This document shows, in pieces, positions 50,835 through 62,515 of a stretch of 64,000 nt of DNA. The notes below the pieces were generated by a model. It worked only from the letters and a program-made list of their open reading frames with translations, was not told where the DNA came from and did not search any database. Within the stretch, counting starts at the first letter, position 1. Each line of letters begins with the position of its first letter. The position numbers were made by a program, and so were the translations under genes. Source of the DNA: Myxococcota bacterium (lineage in GTDB: Bacteria; Myxococcota_A; UBA9160; UBA4427); contig JASMLK010000144.1 of the NCBI GenBank assembly GCA_030748735.1, positions 1-64,000 on the forward strand, written 5' to 3'.

Positions 50835-53465
50835 TCAGGGTGCGACGACCGCCTCGGTGTAGGCGTCGAGCTTGATGATCCGGCGCGCGACCCGCATGAC
50901 GTCTTCGCGCGTCACCTCCGCAACCTTTTCGCCGAAGTGGAGGTTCGCGCCGGCGCCCAGGCCGTAGACCGCGTCGAGGGCCAGATGCGCGGCGTGCCCC
51001 GAGTTGCGCTGCTGGCTGATCGCGTGGTTGCCGATCAGGTTGCGACGCGCCTGCTCGAATTCGCGTTCGTCAGGCGGCGAGTCGAGCAGTCGGGTCAACT
51101 CGGCCAGCATGCCGGTTCGCGCGGCTTCGAGTTTTTCGGGAGCCGTCGCGATGTAGACGATGAAGTAGCCGGGCGCGTAACCCTCGACGCTCATGGCGCT
51201 CACGCTGTAGGCAAGGCTCTGCTTGTCGCGCAGTTCCAGAAACAACCGGCCGCTCTGTCCGGCCAGCAGCTGGCAGATCACGTCGAGGGCGGGGCGGTCG
51301 TCGTCGCCGACGCTCAGCCCGCGAAAGCCCATCACCAGATGCGCCTGCGCACGATCCTTGTGGAGTGCGCTGGTGCGAATCGAATGCGGGGCCGCTTCGA
51401 GGGCGGGAAGCTCGTCTCGTAAGCGCGCGCCCTCGGGCAGCGCGGCGAGTCGTTGGGAAATGCCCGCCGCGATGGCGTCGGGATCGACGTCTCCCGCCAC
51501 CCCGATGGCGAGGTTCTTCGAACCGATCAAGCGCGCCTGATGGGCGCGCAGGGTGGCTTCGTCGAACGAGGCCACGGTCTCGCGCGTGCCGATCATCGGC
51601 AAACGATAGGGATGTTTTTCGAAATGCGTTCGCGCAAACAACGCGAAGGCCTGCGATGCCAACTGGTCTTCGAGGCGTTCGATCGTGGCCAGGGTTTCGC
51701 GCCGCTGCTTTTCGACTTCTTCGGCATCGAAGCCGGGGGCGAGCAGCACTTCGGCGAACAAGTCGAGTGCGGGTTCGAGTTGATCCGTCGCAACGTCGAG
51801 GGTGAGCCCGAGACTGCTTCTCCCGCTGAAGCCCTCGACCTCGGACGCGATGTCTTCGACTGCTCGCGCGAACGCACCGGCCGTCAGTCGCTCGGTACCG
51901 CGCGTCCAGGTCGACGACAAGAAGTGACACAGGCCCGCGGTTTCAGTCGTCTGCGCGAGGAGTCCACCGAGGAACGCCGCACGCACGGCCATCACAGGTG
52001 CGTTCCTGCGCGGATGCACGTGTAGCTCTGTCCCGCCATCGAGCACGTAGCTCTCGATGCTGTCGTTCTTCGCGGCACGTCGCTTCGCCGACTTCGTGCG
52101 CGCACGCGCTTTGCCGCCCAGGCGCTTCGGTGTGGGGGCAGTCGCATGGGCGTCGGCGATGCCGCCACGGATCGCGCGTTCGAGGCTGCGCCGCGTGACC
52201 TTCACCCCGGAAGCCTTCGGGAGCAGCACGCCAGCGGTGAGTGCTTCGGGCGTGAGGTATTTGCGTGCTACGCGCTGAAGGTCGTGGACCGTGGCGGCAC
52301 GAAGAAGTTCGAAATAGCGCTCTTCACTGCGCCAGTCGCCGCCGAGCAGGTGGAAGTTGCCGAGCTTGCTCGCCAGCCCCGACGCCGTTTCTCGTTCGAA
52401 GTGCTCGCTCGCGAGAAAGTTGGCGCGGGCGCGGTCGAGTTCGTCCTGGCCGACCGGCTCGCTGCGAAGCCGTTCGACTTCGCGCATGCACGCGCGAACG
52501 ACGTCGTGGGCCTTCGTGTCTTCGGCGTCGATGTTGATCGAAAAGACCCCTGGGTCGACCGGCGTATAGGAAGAAGAATCGATCCGATCGGCGAGCCCTT
52601 CGTGTTCGCGCACGCGGCGCACGAGGCGGCTCGACTCTGCTTCGCCAAAGAGGAAGGACAGCAGGTCGAGGTGGGTGGCGTCATCGTCGCGAAAGGCAGC
52701 GCTCGGCCAGGTGAGGTCGAGCTTCATGCGTTCGAAGGGGCGCTTCACGATCACGCTGCGCCATTCCTTCTGACGCGGTTCGCGCACGCGCTTGCGTGTC
52801 GCCGAACCGGGTGCTGCATCTTTGAAGTGCTTCTTGATCTGGCGCGCGAGTCGCTTCGCGTCGAAGTCACCGGCGGCCACGACCACCATGTTGTTGGGCG
52901 TGTACCAACGCTTCCAGAAGTTCGTGACCTTCCTGCGGTCGAAGCTCGCAACACTCTCGGCCGGGCCGAGGATCGGCAGGCCATAGCGGTGCTTGTGGTA
53001 GTGCTCGCGAAAGACCGCGTCGCTCAGCACGTGCGCTGGCGAATCCTGACTGCGGCGGATCTCCTCGAGCACGACCTCGATCTCGCGATCGATCTCGACC
53101 GGGTCGAAGGTCGAATGCCGAACGGCGTCGACCAGCACGTCGAGGCCCGTTTCGATCGCATCGCTGGGGATCGTGGCGTAGTAGACGGTGACGTCGAACG
53201 ATGTATAGGCGTTGATGCGACCACCGGCGCCTTCGATTTCGCCCGCCACCTCGCCGACGCCGCGACGCTCGGTGCCCTTGAAGAGCATGTGCTCGTGGAA
53301 GTGCGCGAGCCCGGCTTCGTGTTTGCGCTCGTCGGCGCTGCCCACGTTCGCCCAGATCTGGACGTCCGCGACAGGAGCCGCGTGACTTTCGCGGAACAAC
53401 AGCGTGAGGCCGTTCGGGAGAACTTCGTGATGTACTTTTTCGGAAACGGCTCCGCGCCTGGACAT
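50835..53465 (-). CDS. M16 insulinase-family zinc peptidase (tandem)
   Basis: This 876-aa protein is a full-length two-half M16B-type peptidase. The N-terminal half has the inverted zinc motif H-F-H-E-H in GLAHFHEHMLFKGTERRG, with the downstream Glu in DREIEVVLEEIRRSQD. The C-terminal half (from about residue 440, GTELHVHPRRNAPVMAVRAA) is the inactive partner with AGLCHFLSSTWTRGTERLTA and YAPGYFIVYIATAPEKL. No signal peptide is present at ATG 53465; a longer frame adds 41 non-family residues. It is divergent from hemW with an 81-bp gap. The substrate is unknown. Confidence 0.93.
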   Translation of the reverse strand: MSRRGAVSEKVHHEVLPNGLTLLFRESHAAPVADVQIWANVGSADERKHEAGLAHFHEHMLFKGTERRGVGEVAGEIEGAGGRINAYTSFDVTVYYATIPSDAIETGLDVLVDAVRHSTFDPVEIDREIEVVLEEIRRSQDSPAHVLSDAVFREHYHKHRYGLPILGPAESVASFDRRKVTNFWKRWYTPNNMVVVAAGDFDAKRLARQIKKHFKDAAPGSATRKRVREPRQKEWRSVIVKRPFERMKLDLTWPSAAFRDDDATHLDLLSFLFGEAESSRLVRRVREHEGLADRIDSSSYTPVDPGVFSINIDAEDTKAHDVVRACMREVERLRSEPVGQDELDRARANFLASEHFERETASGLASKLGNFHLLGGDWRSEERYFELLRAATVHDLQRVARKYLTPEALTAGVLLPKASGVKVTRRSLERAIRGGIADAHATAPTPKRLGGKARARTKSAKRRAAKNDSIESYVLDGGTELHVHPRRNAPVMAVRAAFLGGLLAQTTETAGLCHFLSSTWTRGTERLTAGAFARAVEDIASEVEGFSGRSSLGLTLDVATDQLEPALDLFAEVLLAPGFDAEEVEKQRRETLATIERLEDQLASQAFALFARTHFEKHPYRLPMIGTRETVASFDEATLRAHQARLIGSKNLAIGVAGDVDPDAIAAGISQRLAALPEGARLRDELPALEAAPHSIRTSALHKDRAQAHLVMGFRGLSVGDDDRPALDVICQLLAGQSGRLFLELRDKQSLAYSVSAMSVEGYAPGYFIVYIATAPEKLEAARTGMLAELTRLLDSPPDEREFEQARRNLIGNHAISQQRNSGHAAHLALDAVYGLGAGANLHFGEKVAEVTREDVMRVARRIIKLDAYTEAVVAP

Positions 53466-53546
53466 GGCGCGCGACACTAACCGACGGACCTCCCGGATGC
53501 TGCTTCTTTCTATACGTGCGAGAACACGGAAAGCGACGGGTTTGCT

Positions 53547-54731
53547 GTGAGTACGACCGCGTTGCCAACCGTTGGGCTCTATGTCCACATCCCGTTCTGC
53601 GAGCGGGTCTGCCCCTACTGCGACTTCGCCGTCGTGGCGGTGCGCAAGGTCGAACCCGAACTCGAAGCGCGCTACGTGGCCGCGCTGATTCGCGAGATCG
53701 AGTCACGAGCGGTCGAATTCGAAGGAGCGCAGCTCGACACCGTCTACTTCGGCGGCGGCACCCCTTCGCTGTTTCGCCCCGAGGCGCTGGCGAAGATCCT
53801 CGAAGCAGCGACGCGGGCCTTCGCGGCCAGCACGCCGCCTCGCGAAATCACCCTCGAGGTCAATCCCAGCACGGTCGAACGCGACCGGCTGCCAGCGTTT
53901 CGCAGCAGCGGGATCGATCGCATCTCGCTCGGGGTCCAGAGCTTCGACGACGCGACGCTCAAGCGTCTCGGTCGCGCCCACAAGGCGCACGAAGCACGGC
54001 AGACCTTCACGGCCGCACGGCAAGCGGGCTTCGGCAACGTTTCCCTCGACCTGATCCTGGCCTGTCCGCACCAGGGCTTCGACGCTTTCGCGCGCGACCT
54101 CGAAGAGGCGCTCGCCCTCGAACCCGAGCACCTTTCCCTCTACGAACTCACGATCGAAGCCGGGACCCCGTTCGAGTTCGCGGCCTCGCGCGACCAGCTC
54201 GCGCCCCCCGACGACGAAGTCGCCACCCGCATGCTCGAACACACCGCCGCCCGCAGTGCTGGGGCGGGTTTCGAGCGATACGAAATTTCGAACTACGCGC
54301 GACCGGGTTTCGCCTCCCTCCACAACCAACGCTACTGGGCGCGCGAGGCCGTGCTCGGGGTCGGAACGGGGGCGTGGTCGTACGAGGCACCCGGAGCGCG
54401 CTTCCGCTTCGGGGCCCGCCGCATGAACCCGCGAGACCTCGGCGCCTATTTCGCCGCCGTCGGTGCGGGGGGGGACGAGGGTGTCGAGAGCGAGGTGCTC
54501 ACCCTCGAGCAGGCGCGAGGCGAGGCGATCTTCCTCTCGCTGCGGCGTCGCACCGGCGTCGATGCACGGGCCTTCGAGGCGGAGTTTGGTGGTAGGCCCC
54601 GAAAATTCTACGACGAGCAGATCGACCGTCTCATGGCCGCCGGACTTCTGGCCGAAACGGAATCCGGAGATCTCCGGTTGAGCGACCGGGGCCTTCTCCT
54701 TTCCGACACCGTGTTCGCCGATTTTGTATGA
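53547..54731 (+). CDS. hemW: HemW-like radical SAM haem chaperone
   Basis: This 394-aa radical SAM protein has the cluster motif C18-x3-C22-x2-C25 in IPFCERVCPYCDF. It continues with VYFGGGTPSLFRPEAL, ITLEVNPSTVERDRLPAFRS and RISLGVQSFDDATLKRLGRA. The C-terminal HemN_C domain includes YEISNYARPGFASLHNQRYW. HemW proteins, formerly called coproporphyrinogen oxidases, bind and transfer haem. Start GTG 53547. It precedes hrcA by 31 nt and likely leads the chaperone operon. Confidence 0.93.
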   Translation: MSTTALPTVGLYVHIPFCERVCPYCDFAVVAVRKVEPELEARYVAALIREIESRAVEFEGAQLDTVYFGGGTPSLFRPEALAKILEAATRAFAASTPPREITLEVNPSTVERDRLPAFRSSGIDRISLGVQSFDDATLKRLGRAHKAHEARQTFTAARQAGFGNVSLDLILACPHQGFDAFARDLEEALALEPEHLSLYELTIEAGTPFEFAASRDQLAPPDDEVATRMLEHTAARSAGAGFERYEISNYARPGFASLHNQRYWAREAVLGVGTGAWSYEAPGARFRFGARRMNPRDLGAYFAAVGAGGDEGVESEVLTLEQARGEAIFLSLRRRTGVDARAFEAEFGGRPRKFYDEQIDRLMAAGLLAETESGDLRLSDRGLLLSDTVFADFV

Positions 54732-54762
54732 TTTTTCGGCATGACTCACACGGAGACGCATC

Positions 54763-55884
54763 TTGTCACCTGATCCGTCGCACACCATCGACGACTGGGG
54801 AATCGACCTGCTGAACGATCGGCAGGCGAGGGTGATGCGTGCGGTCGTGGGTGCCTACGTGGGCGCGGCGGCGCCGGTCGGGTCGAAGACCATTGCGAAC
54901 CTGCTTTCGACGCGGCTTTCGAGCGCGAGCATTCGCAACACGATGAGCGAACTCAGCGAACTGGGGTTGATCGAAAAGCCCCATTCGTCGGCGGGTCGCG
55001 TGCCCACGGAAGCGGGCCTTCGGCTGTTCGTCGATCACCTGCTGACTCCGCGCGAGGTCGCTCCCGAACAACAGCGACGCCTGCGACACGACTTCCAGGA
55101 AGCCGACCTCGGTGGCGCGATGAAGGTCGTATCGCGCTTCCTCTCCGACAACACGCAGCAACTCGGGTTCGTCTTGCTGCCGAGCCTCGACCGGGTGCGC
55201 TTGCGGCACATCTCGCTGATCCGCCTGTCGGTGGATCGCGTGATGGTCGTGCTGGTCACCGAGTCGGGTCGCACCTTCCACCGCGAATTGGAAGACCGCG
55301 AATGCGGCCCGCAGCGCGAACTCGATCGCATCGCGCCGGTGCTCAATGAACGCATCGTGGGCCGTACTCTGGCAGAGGTACGAGAAGCGATGGCACACGA
55401 TGCCACGCGCCTGCGCGCCCAGGCGGGAAGCCTGCTCGCGCGCGCCGTGCTGATCGGCCAGCGCTCGCTGGAAGCAGCACCCGAACTCGACGAAGCGAGC
55501 GGGCTCGTCGTCGCCACCCGCCTCGCCCTGCTCGATCAACCCGAATTCCACGACACCGCGCGCCTGCGCGACCTGTTCGCGGCGATGGAAGACAACGAGA
55601 AGCTCGCCGCATTGCTCGAGGGCCTGCTCGAAGCCCAGGGGGTCAATGTCTCGCTGGGCGACCAGCTCGCCGAACCCGGGCTGCAGCACTGTGCGCTGGT
55701 CTCGTCCCCCTACGGTTTCGGCCGCGGGGCTTGCGATCTCGAAGCCGGTGCTCAGGGTCTCGTCGGTGTGATCGGGCCAAGTCGCATGGACTATCCCCGC
55801 GTCATCCCGCTGGTGGACCTGTGCTCTCGACTGGTGGCGGAAAAATTCAACGAGAACGCATTTCTTGAAGAGAATCCCGCCTGA
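54763..55884 (+). CDS. hrcA: Heat-shock repressor HrcA
   Basis: This 373-aa protein has the HrcA winged-helix N-terminus (NDRQARVMRAVVGAYVGAAA, VGSKTIANLLSTRLSSASIR, NTMSELSELGLIEKPHSSAG then RVPTEAGLR). The GAF-like and dimer domain ends VIPLVDLCSRLVAEKFNEN. HrcA represses groE and dnaK operons at the CIRCE element with GroEL help. Start TTG 54763 has GGAG about 9 nt upstream. No CIRCE (TTAGCACTC-N9-GAGTGCTAA) was seen before hemW, hrcA, grpE or dnaK, so its targets may lie elsewhere. Confidence 0.95.
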   Translation: MSPDPSHTIDDWGIDLLNDRQARVMRAVVGAYVGAAAPVGSKTIANLLSTRLSSASIRNTMSELSELGLIEKPHSSAGRVPTEAGLRLFVDHLLTPREVAPEQQRRLRHDFQEADLGGAMKVVSRFLSDNTQQLGFVLLPSLDRVRLRHISLIRLSVDRVMVVLVTESGRTFHRELEDRECGPQRELDRIAPVLNERIVGRTLAEVREAMAHDATRLRAQAGSLLARAVLIGQRSLEAAPELDEASGLVVATRLALLDQPEFHDTARLRDLFAAMEDNEKLAALLEGLLEAQGVNVSLGDQLAEPGLQHCALVSSPYGFGRGACDLEAGAQGLVGVIGPSRMDYPRVIPLVDLCSRLVAEKFNENAFLEENPA

Positions 55885-55925
55885 GCGGCCTTGAAGAAAC
55901 AACGGAAGAAACCGAAGAAAGAGAA

Positions 55926-56639
55926 ATGAGCGATCCCAACAAGCCCATCGATCCCGACGACGAAGGCCTCGAGAGCATCCCGGCCAGTGACGAACTCGAA
56001 GCTGCCCTGCGTGAAGCCGAGCAGGCTGTCGATGAACGGCAGCAGGAGCGCGCGAGCGCCCAGGACCCGCCCGGCGCGGTTAACGCGGATAGCGCGGACA
56101 AAATGACGATCGAGCTGCTTTCGCAGGAACTCCAAAACCTCAAGGCCGAGCACGAAGCCACGCTCGAAAAGGTTGGCGAGGAAAGCGACAAGTTCCTCCG
56201 CCTGCAGGCCGAGTTCGAGAACTTCCGCCGGCGTACCCTCAAAGAGAAGCAAGACAACTTCAAGTACGGGCATCAGAATCTCGTCAAGGATCTCCTTTCG
56301 ACCGTCGATAATCTGGAGCGAGCTGTCGCACACGGTGAGGAGAACAAGGACGGGGATTTCCAGAGTCTTTTGCAGGGTGTCGAACTCGTGCAGAAAGAGC
56401 TTCTGGGTGGTCTGGCCAAGCACGGCATGGAGAAGATCGAGGCGGCTGGCATGCCCTTCGATCCGGAATTCCACGAAGCGATGGCCCAGGTCCCGAGTGC
56501 CGATGTTCCGCCCAACACCGTGATCGACGTGCTCCAGACGGGTTACATGATCCGCGACCGCATGTTGCGTCCAGCACGGGTCGTGGTTTCGAAGGCCGCC
56601 GAAGAGTCACAGGGCGAGACGGCGGGAACGGATCAGTAG
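55926..56639 (+). CDS. grpE: Nucleotide exchange factor GrpE
   Basis: This 237-aa GrpE starts with an acidic, disordered region (DPDDEGLESIPASDELEAAL). A long coiled coil follows (LSQELQNLKAEHEATLEKVG; LRLQAEFENFRRRTLKEKQD), then the beta domain (GMEKIEAAGMPFDPEFHEAM; GYMIRDRMLRPARVVVSKA). It exchanges ADP for ATP on DnaK and acts as thermosensor. It lies 41 nt after hrcA and 45 nt before dnaK. Confidence 0.97.
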   Translation: MSDPNKPIDPDDEGLESIPASDELEAALREAEQAVDERQQERASAQDPPGAVNADSADKMTIELLSQELQNLKAEHEATLEKVGEESDKFLRLQAEFENFRRRTLKEKQDNFKYGHQNLVKDLLSTVDNLERAVAHGEENKDGDFQSLLQGVELVQKELLGGLAKHGMEKIEAAGMPFDPEFHEAMAQVPSADVPPNTVIDVLQTGYMIRDRMLRPARVVVSKAAEESQGETAGTDQ

Positions 56640-56684
56640 GGCTCGGAGACGCGACGTCGCATCTTCGAGAATCTCGGAGGCGCG

Positions 56685-58520
<1,836 letters not shown>

Positions 58521-58733
58521 TCGAATAGTCGCCTCACCGGGCGTTTTTCACCTTCTCGTCTTGCGCCCGTCCCCGCCGTGCCTAGTGTCTGCCGCCATCT
58601 CGCGTGCGGCTGGACGGCAGCGGTCGAGCCCGCCCCCTCGAATCCCCCCGATTCGAAAATGTTCGAGATTCCGAAGAGTTAGGGCAGGCGCGCGGCCGCT
58701 TCGTGGCCGCGGGGCGAAAGGGTTCGGGAAACC

Positions 58734-59864
58734 GTGAGCAAGCGTGACTACTACGAGGTGCTCGGCGTCGATCGCGGCGTGGGCGAAGGGGATCTGAAAA
58801 AGGCCTATCGCAAGCTCGCGATGGAGCATCACCCCGATCGCAACCCCGACAACGCCGCGGCGGAGGAGAAGTTCAAGGAGCTCTCCGAGGCCTACGCGGT
58901 GCTGTCGGACCCCGAAAAGCGCAGTGCTTACGACCGCTTCGGCCATCAGGGGGTGGCGGGGGCGGGTGGCGCGCCCGACTTCGGCGACATGGGCGGCTTT
59001 GCGGACATCTTCGGAGACCTGTTCGGCGACATCTTCGGCGGTGGGCGAGGCAGTCGCGGCCGCGGCCAGCGCGGCGCCGACCTCCGATACAACCTCGAAA
59101 TCAAGATGACGGACGTGCTCGAGGGGACCAAACCCAGCCTCGACATCCCCAAGATGAAGTCGTGCGAAACGTGCGAAGGCTCAGGCGCCCTCCCCGGTAG
59201 CAAGAAGCGCACGTGCGAGCGCTGCCAGGGCCACGGCCAGGTCATCTTCCAGCAGGGCTTCTTCCGTGTGAACCGCCCCTGCGACGCCTGTCAGGGCGCG
59301 GGTGAGGTGATCGAGGATCACTGCCGCGACTGCAGGGGGGCCGGCCGCGTCGAGACCGTGCAGACGATTCAGGTGACCGTGCCGGCGGGGGTCGAGGACG
59401 GTTCGCGGCTGCGGCTTTCGGGCGAAGGTGAGGCCGGGGTGGCGGGGGGACCGCCGGGCGATCTCTACGTGGTGATCGGCGTCCGGCCGCATCCGCTGTT
59501 CGAACGCGATGGCACCGACCTGCACTGCGAGATCCCGGTGCCCTTCGTGACGGCGGCGCTCGGCGGCGAAATCGAAGTCCCGACCCTCGAGGGCAAGGTG
59601 AAGACCACCATTCCCGAGGGCACCCAGTCGGGCAAGATGCTGCGTCTGCGCGGCAAGGGGCTGCCTCCCCTCGACCCGCGGCGTCCCGTCGAGCAATTGA
59701 AGAAGATGCGCGGGAACTTCTACGCGCGAATCTTCGTCGAAGTCCCCAGCAAGCTGAATGCACGACAGCGCGAGTTGCTCGAGCAGTTTGCCGCCGAAAC
59801 GGGGACGGAAGTCTCGCCCACGACCTCGGGTTTTCTCGATCGCTTGAAGGATTTCTTCGACTGA
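58734..59864 (+). CDS. dnaJ: Co-chaperone DnaJ (Hsp40)
   Basis: This 376-aa class I Hsp40 has the J domain with H33-P-D35 ([11 protein letters not shown]). The Gly/Phe region includes [20 protein letters not shown]. Four zinc motifs follow, [27 protein letters not shown] and CRDCRGAGR, then the C-terminal peptide-binding domains. It delivers unfolded clients to DnaK and stimulates its ATPase. Start is GTG 58734. The 213-nt gap after dnaK contains a GC-rich hairpin (CGCGGCC/GGCCGCG, about 58690-58712), so dnaJ may have its own promoter or be attenuated. Confidence 0.97.
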   Translation: MSKRDYYEVLGVDRGVGEGDLKKAYRKLAMEHHPDRNPDNAAAEEKFKELSEAYAVLSDPEKRSAYDRFGHQGVAGAGGAPDFGDMGGFADIFGDLFGDIFGGGRGSRGRGQRGADLRYNLEIKMTDVLEGTKPSLDIPKMKSCETCEGSGALPGSKKRTCERCQGHGQVIFQQGFFRVNRPCDACQGAGEVIEDHCRDCRGAGRVETVQTIQVTVPAGVEDGSRLRLSGEGEAGVAGGPPGDLYVVIGVRPHPLFERDGTDLHCEIPVPFVTAALGGEIEVPTLEGKVKTTIPEGTQSGKMLRLRGKGLPPLDPRRPVEQLKKMRGNFYARIFVEVPSKLNARQRELLEQFAAETGTEVSPTTSGFLDRLKDFFD

Positions 59865-60027
59865 TCCTGCGGGACCCGGTGCCTTGGCGAGTCGCATGAT
59901 CCCGTCCGCGTGGGCTGTGGCTGGCAGAACCATTGCCGCGCTGCGTGCGTGATGCGAAGGTTCCCGCGCCAGAACGGCTCGTTTGGGCGTTGTAGGGCCA
60001 TGGAGCGGGCGAGCCAGGGGGGGCGGG

Positions 60028-62241
60028 GTGACATCGAGGCACGCAAGGACGCTGCAGCGCGATCGTCTGAACGGACGCGTATGTCTTCTCATCTGCGTCG
60101 CCTTCGCGGTTTCGTGCGCGGGAGGGCCCGCGCGCGAGGCGACCGACGCCGAGTACCGCGCCTTCGAGGCGGCGGCCCGCGCAGCACGCACCCAACCCGA
60201 AGAAGGCGTGCGCCGCTTCACCGAATTTCTGAACGAGAATCCGAAGAGCGCGTTGGCGGACGATGCGGCGGCACAGCTCGCCGAACTGTCGTTGCAAGCG
60301 GCCGACGAAGAGCGTGCCAAGGACTGGCTGTACCTGATCATTCGCGAATACCCTGGCGAAGACAACGCCGATCGCGCGCGGGTGCTGCTGGCCGGCATGG
60401 AGGCGCGGGCCGATCGTCCGCGCGACGCGCGTCGTCTGCTCGCGAAGGTTCGCTTCGCGCGGCTGCCCCCCGCCGAACGCCGACTTGCCTACCGCCTGTT
60501 TGCCGACCTGAGTGACGATGCCGTCGACCGCCTGAGTTGGCAGGTGCGCGAACGACTGGCCGTACTCGAAGAACTCGAGGACGCCGAATACGAATCGCCG
60601 GTGCTCGGTGGCGGGCTCGAAGACCTCGAACGCGAAATTGCCGCGTCGGTCGACGCGATGACGGACGAACACCTCGTGCGCGCGGGCAAGCTGCTGCGAG
60701 GCGAGGTGCCGTCGGGGCGGGCGCTTCTGCTGCTGGCGCGCCGCGCGCTTGAACGGGGCGAATTCCCCGAAGCCAGCGATTGGTTCCGCAAGGCCGACGG
60801 ACTCGAGTTCTTGGGCGAAGACCAGGCGCTCTTCGACGAAGTCTCGCTCGCGGTCGAACTGCGCGAACGCATCGTCGACGGCGGTGAACGGCTGCCGAGT
60901 TTTCGCGACGTCGCCGCGCTGCCGCAGCCGGCCTACGAAACGGCGAAGGGCGTGATCGGTGTTGTGCTGCCGCTGTCGGGTCGCTTCGCACCGTACGGCG
61001 AGAAGAGCTTGCAGGGGGTTCTCGCGGCGGCGCGCATCTTCGATCCATCAGCGAGCATCGCGGCCGCGGGTGTTGACGCCGACGACGCGGGCGAACCGTC
61101 GCGCGAAGCCGCAATTGCACTCGAGTCCGGTGACGAAGACGACTTCGACGATGCCGACGAAGGCCATGAAGAACAGACGCTGCGCCTCGTCATCCGCGAC
61201 AGCGAAGGCACGGCGGAAGCAGCCGCCCTCGCCATCGAATCGCTGGCCGCCGAAAAAGACCTGGTTGCGATCATCGGTCCGCTCCTTGGTGACACGGCCG
61301 AAGCGGCGGCCCCCATTGCGGACGAGCTCGGCATTCCGTTGATCGCGCTGACGTCGCGCGAAGAAGTGCCGCAGAACCGTTCCTACGTCTTCCGCCTGCG
61401 CACGTCCCCGCGCGACGAAATCCGCACCCTGATCGATCACGCCTCCAACGAACTCGGCGCCGAGCGCTACGCGATCCTGTACCCGAAGGACAACTACGGG
61501 CGCGGGATGCGGGACCACTTCTGGGAAGCGGTGTCGCAGGCCGGGGGCAAGGTGGTGGCTTCGTCGGGCTACGACATCACGGCGACCGACTTCGCCGAGC
61601 CGATTCGCAACATGATCGGCTTTGCGCTGCTCACACGCGCCGAAAAGGCGGCACTCGAGAATCGCGACAAGCTGATTCGTAGCGCCCGCCGCCTCGAACC
61701 GGAAGACGCGCGAATGGTTCGCGAGATCGCCTATGCGATCCCCGGACCCGAAGGCGACCCACTGCCGCCCCAGGTCGACTTCGATGTTCTCTTCATCCCC
61801 GACGGCCACAACAAGATCGTCTTGATCGCGCCGCAGCTGACCTTCCACGAGATCGATGGGGTCAGCCTGCTGGGGCCGAGCGGTTGGAACCATCCCGAAC
61901 TCGTCACCATCGGTCGCGCCCATGTTCGCGGTGCTGTGATCTCGGCACTGTTTCACGAGGGAAGTGCTTTTCCGTTCGTCTCGAACTTCGTCGATGGCTA
62001 CGAGCAGACCTTCGCGGGCACCCCCGATGTCTTTGCCGCTCACGGCTACGACGCCGCGCGCCTCGTGATGGCGCAGCTGGTGGCGGGTGCGGAAACGCGC
62101 GAAGGGGTGCGCAACGGCATTCTTCGCACGCAGGCCTTCCCGGGCGCATCGGGTGTGATCAACATCTCGCCCGACGGCAACGCGCGCAAGCGCCCCTTCC
62201 TGCTCAAGGTTCGCGGCGGCCGGTTGATCTCTCTCGATTGA
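60028..62241 (+). CDS. LpoA-like penicillin-binding-protein activator lipoprotein
   Basis: This 737-aa protein has a lipoprotein signal (VCLLICVAFAVSCAGG). An N-terminal TPR-like helical region covers about 35-290 (EEGVRRFTEFLNENPKSALA). A C-terminal periplasmic-binding-protein fold begins near 310 (GVIGVVLPLSGRFAPYGEKS; AIIGPLLGDTAEAAAPIADE; ILYPKDNYGRGMRDHFWEAV). This is the LpoA/YraM arrangement, which activates PBP1A in gammaproteobacteria. In this lineage it could instead be a related ligand-binding lipoprotein. An acidic insert (SGDEDDFDDADEGHEEQ) interrupts the binding domain. Start GTG 60028 follows a G-rich Shine-Dalgarno-like run. Confidence 0.82.
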   Translation: MTSRHARTLQRDRLNGRVCLLICVAFAVSCAGGPAREATDAEYRAFEAAARAARTQPEEGVRRFTEFLNENPKSALADDAAAQLAELSLQAADEERAKDWLYLIIREYPGEDNADRARVLLAGMEARADRPRDARRLLAKVRFARLPPAERRLAYRLFADLSDDAVDRLSWQVRERLAVLEELEDAEYESPVLGGGLEDLEREIAASVDAMTDEHLVRAGKLLRGEVPSGRALLLLARRALERGEFPEASDWFRKADGLEFLGEDQALFDEVSLAVELRERIVDGGERLPSFRDVAALPQPAYETAKGVIGVVLPLSGRFAPYGEKSLQGVLAAARIFDPSASIAAAGVDADDAGEPSREAAIALESGDEDDFDDADEGHEEQTLRLVIRDSEGTAEAAALAIESLAAEKDLVAIIGPLLGDTAEAAAPIADELGIPLIALTSREEVPQNRSYVFRLRTSPRDEIRTLIDHASNELGAERYAILYPKDNYGRGMRDHFWEAVSQAGGKVVASSGYDITATDFAEPIRNMIGFALLTRAEKAALENRDKLIRSARRLEPEDARMVREIAYAIPGPEGDPLPPQVDFDVLFIPDGHNKIVLIAPQLTFHEIDGVSLLGPSGWNHPELVTIGRAHVRGAVISALFHEGSAFPFVSNFVDGYEQTFAGTPDVFAAHGYDAARLVMAQLVAGAETREGVRNGILRTQAFPGASGVINISPDGNARKRPFLLKVRGGRLISLD

Positions 62242-62515
62242 CCGCGTGACGCATTCTCGAAGCCAGTTCAATTTGGTTTCAGTTATCCGGCGTGCGCGGT
62301 CTTTCTCGGGGATTCACTGCGTGATTCGCTGACCCATGGAGTCTATTCGACAGATCGCGAACCCTCTTTTGGATCGCGTGAAGGGTTTTCGCCGGTAAGT
62401 TGCCAATCGCCCGCGCGCGCGGGTGTTTTGGCCTTTTTCGAGAAGAACGTTTCGCGTTGTCGACGATCGTTTTGGTCTCTCAAGTCGTTCTGGCGCACGG
62501 TCGAAAGGCGCCTTG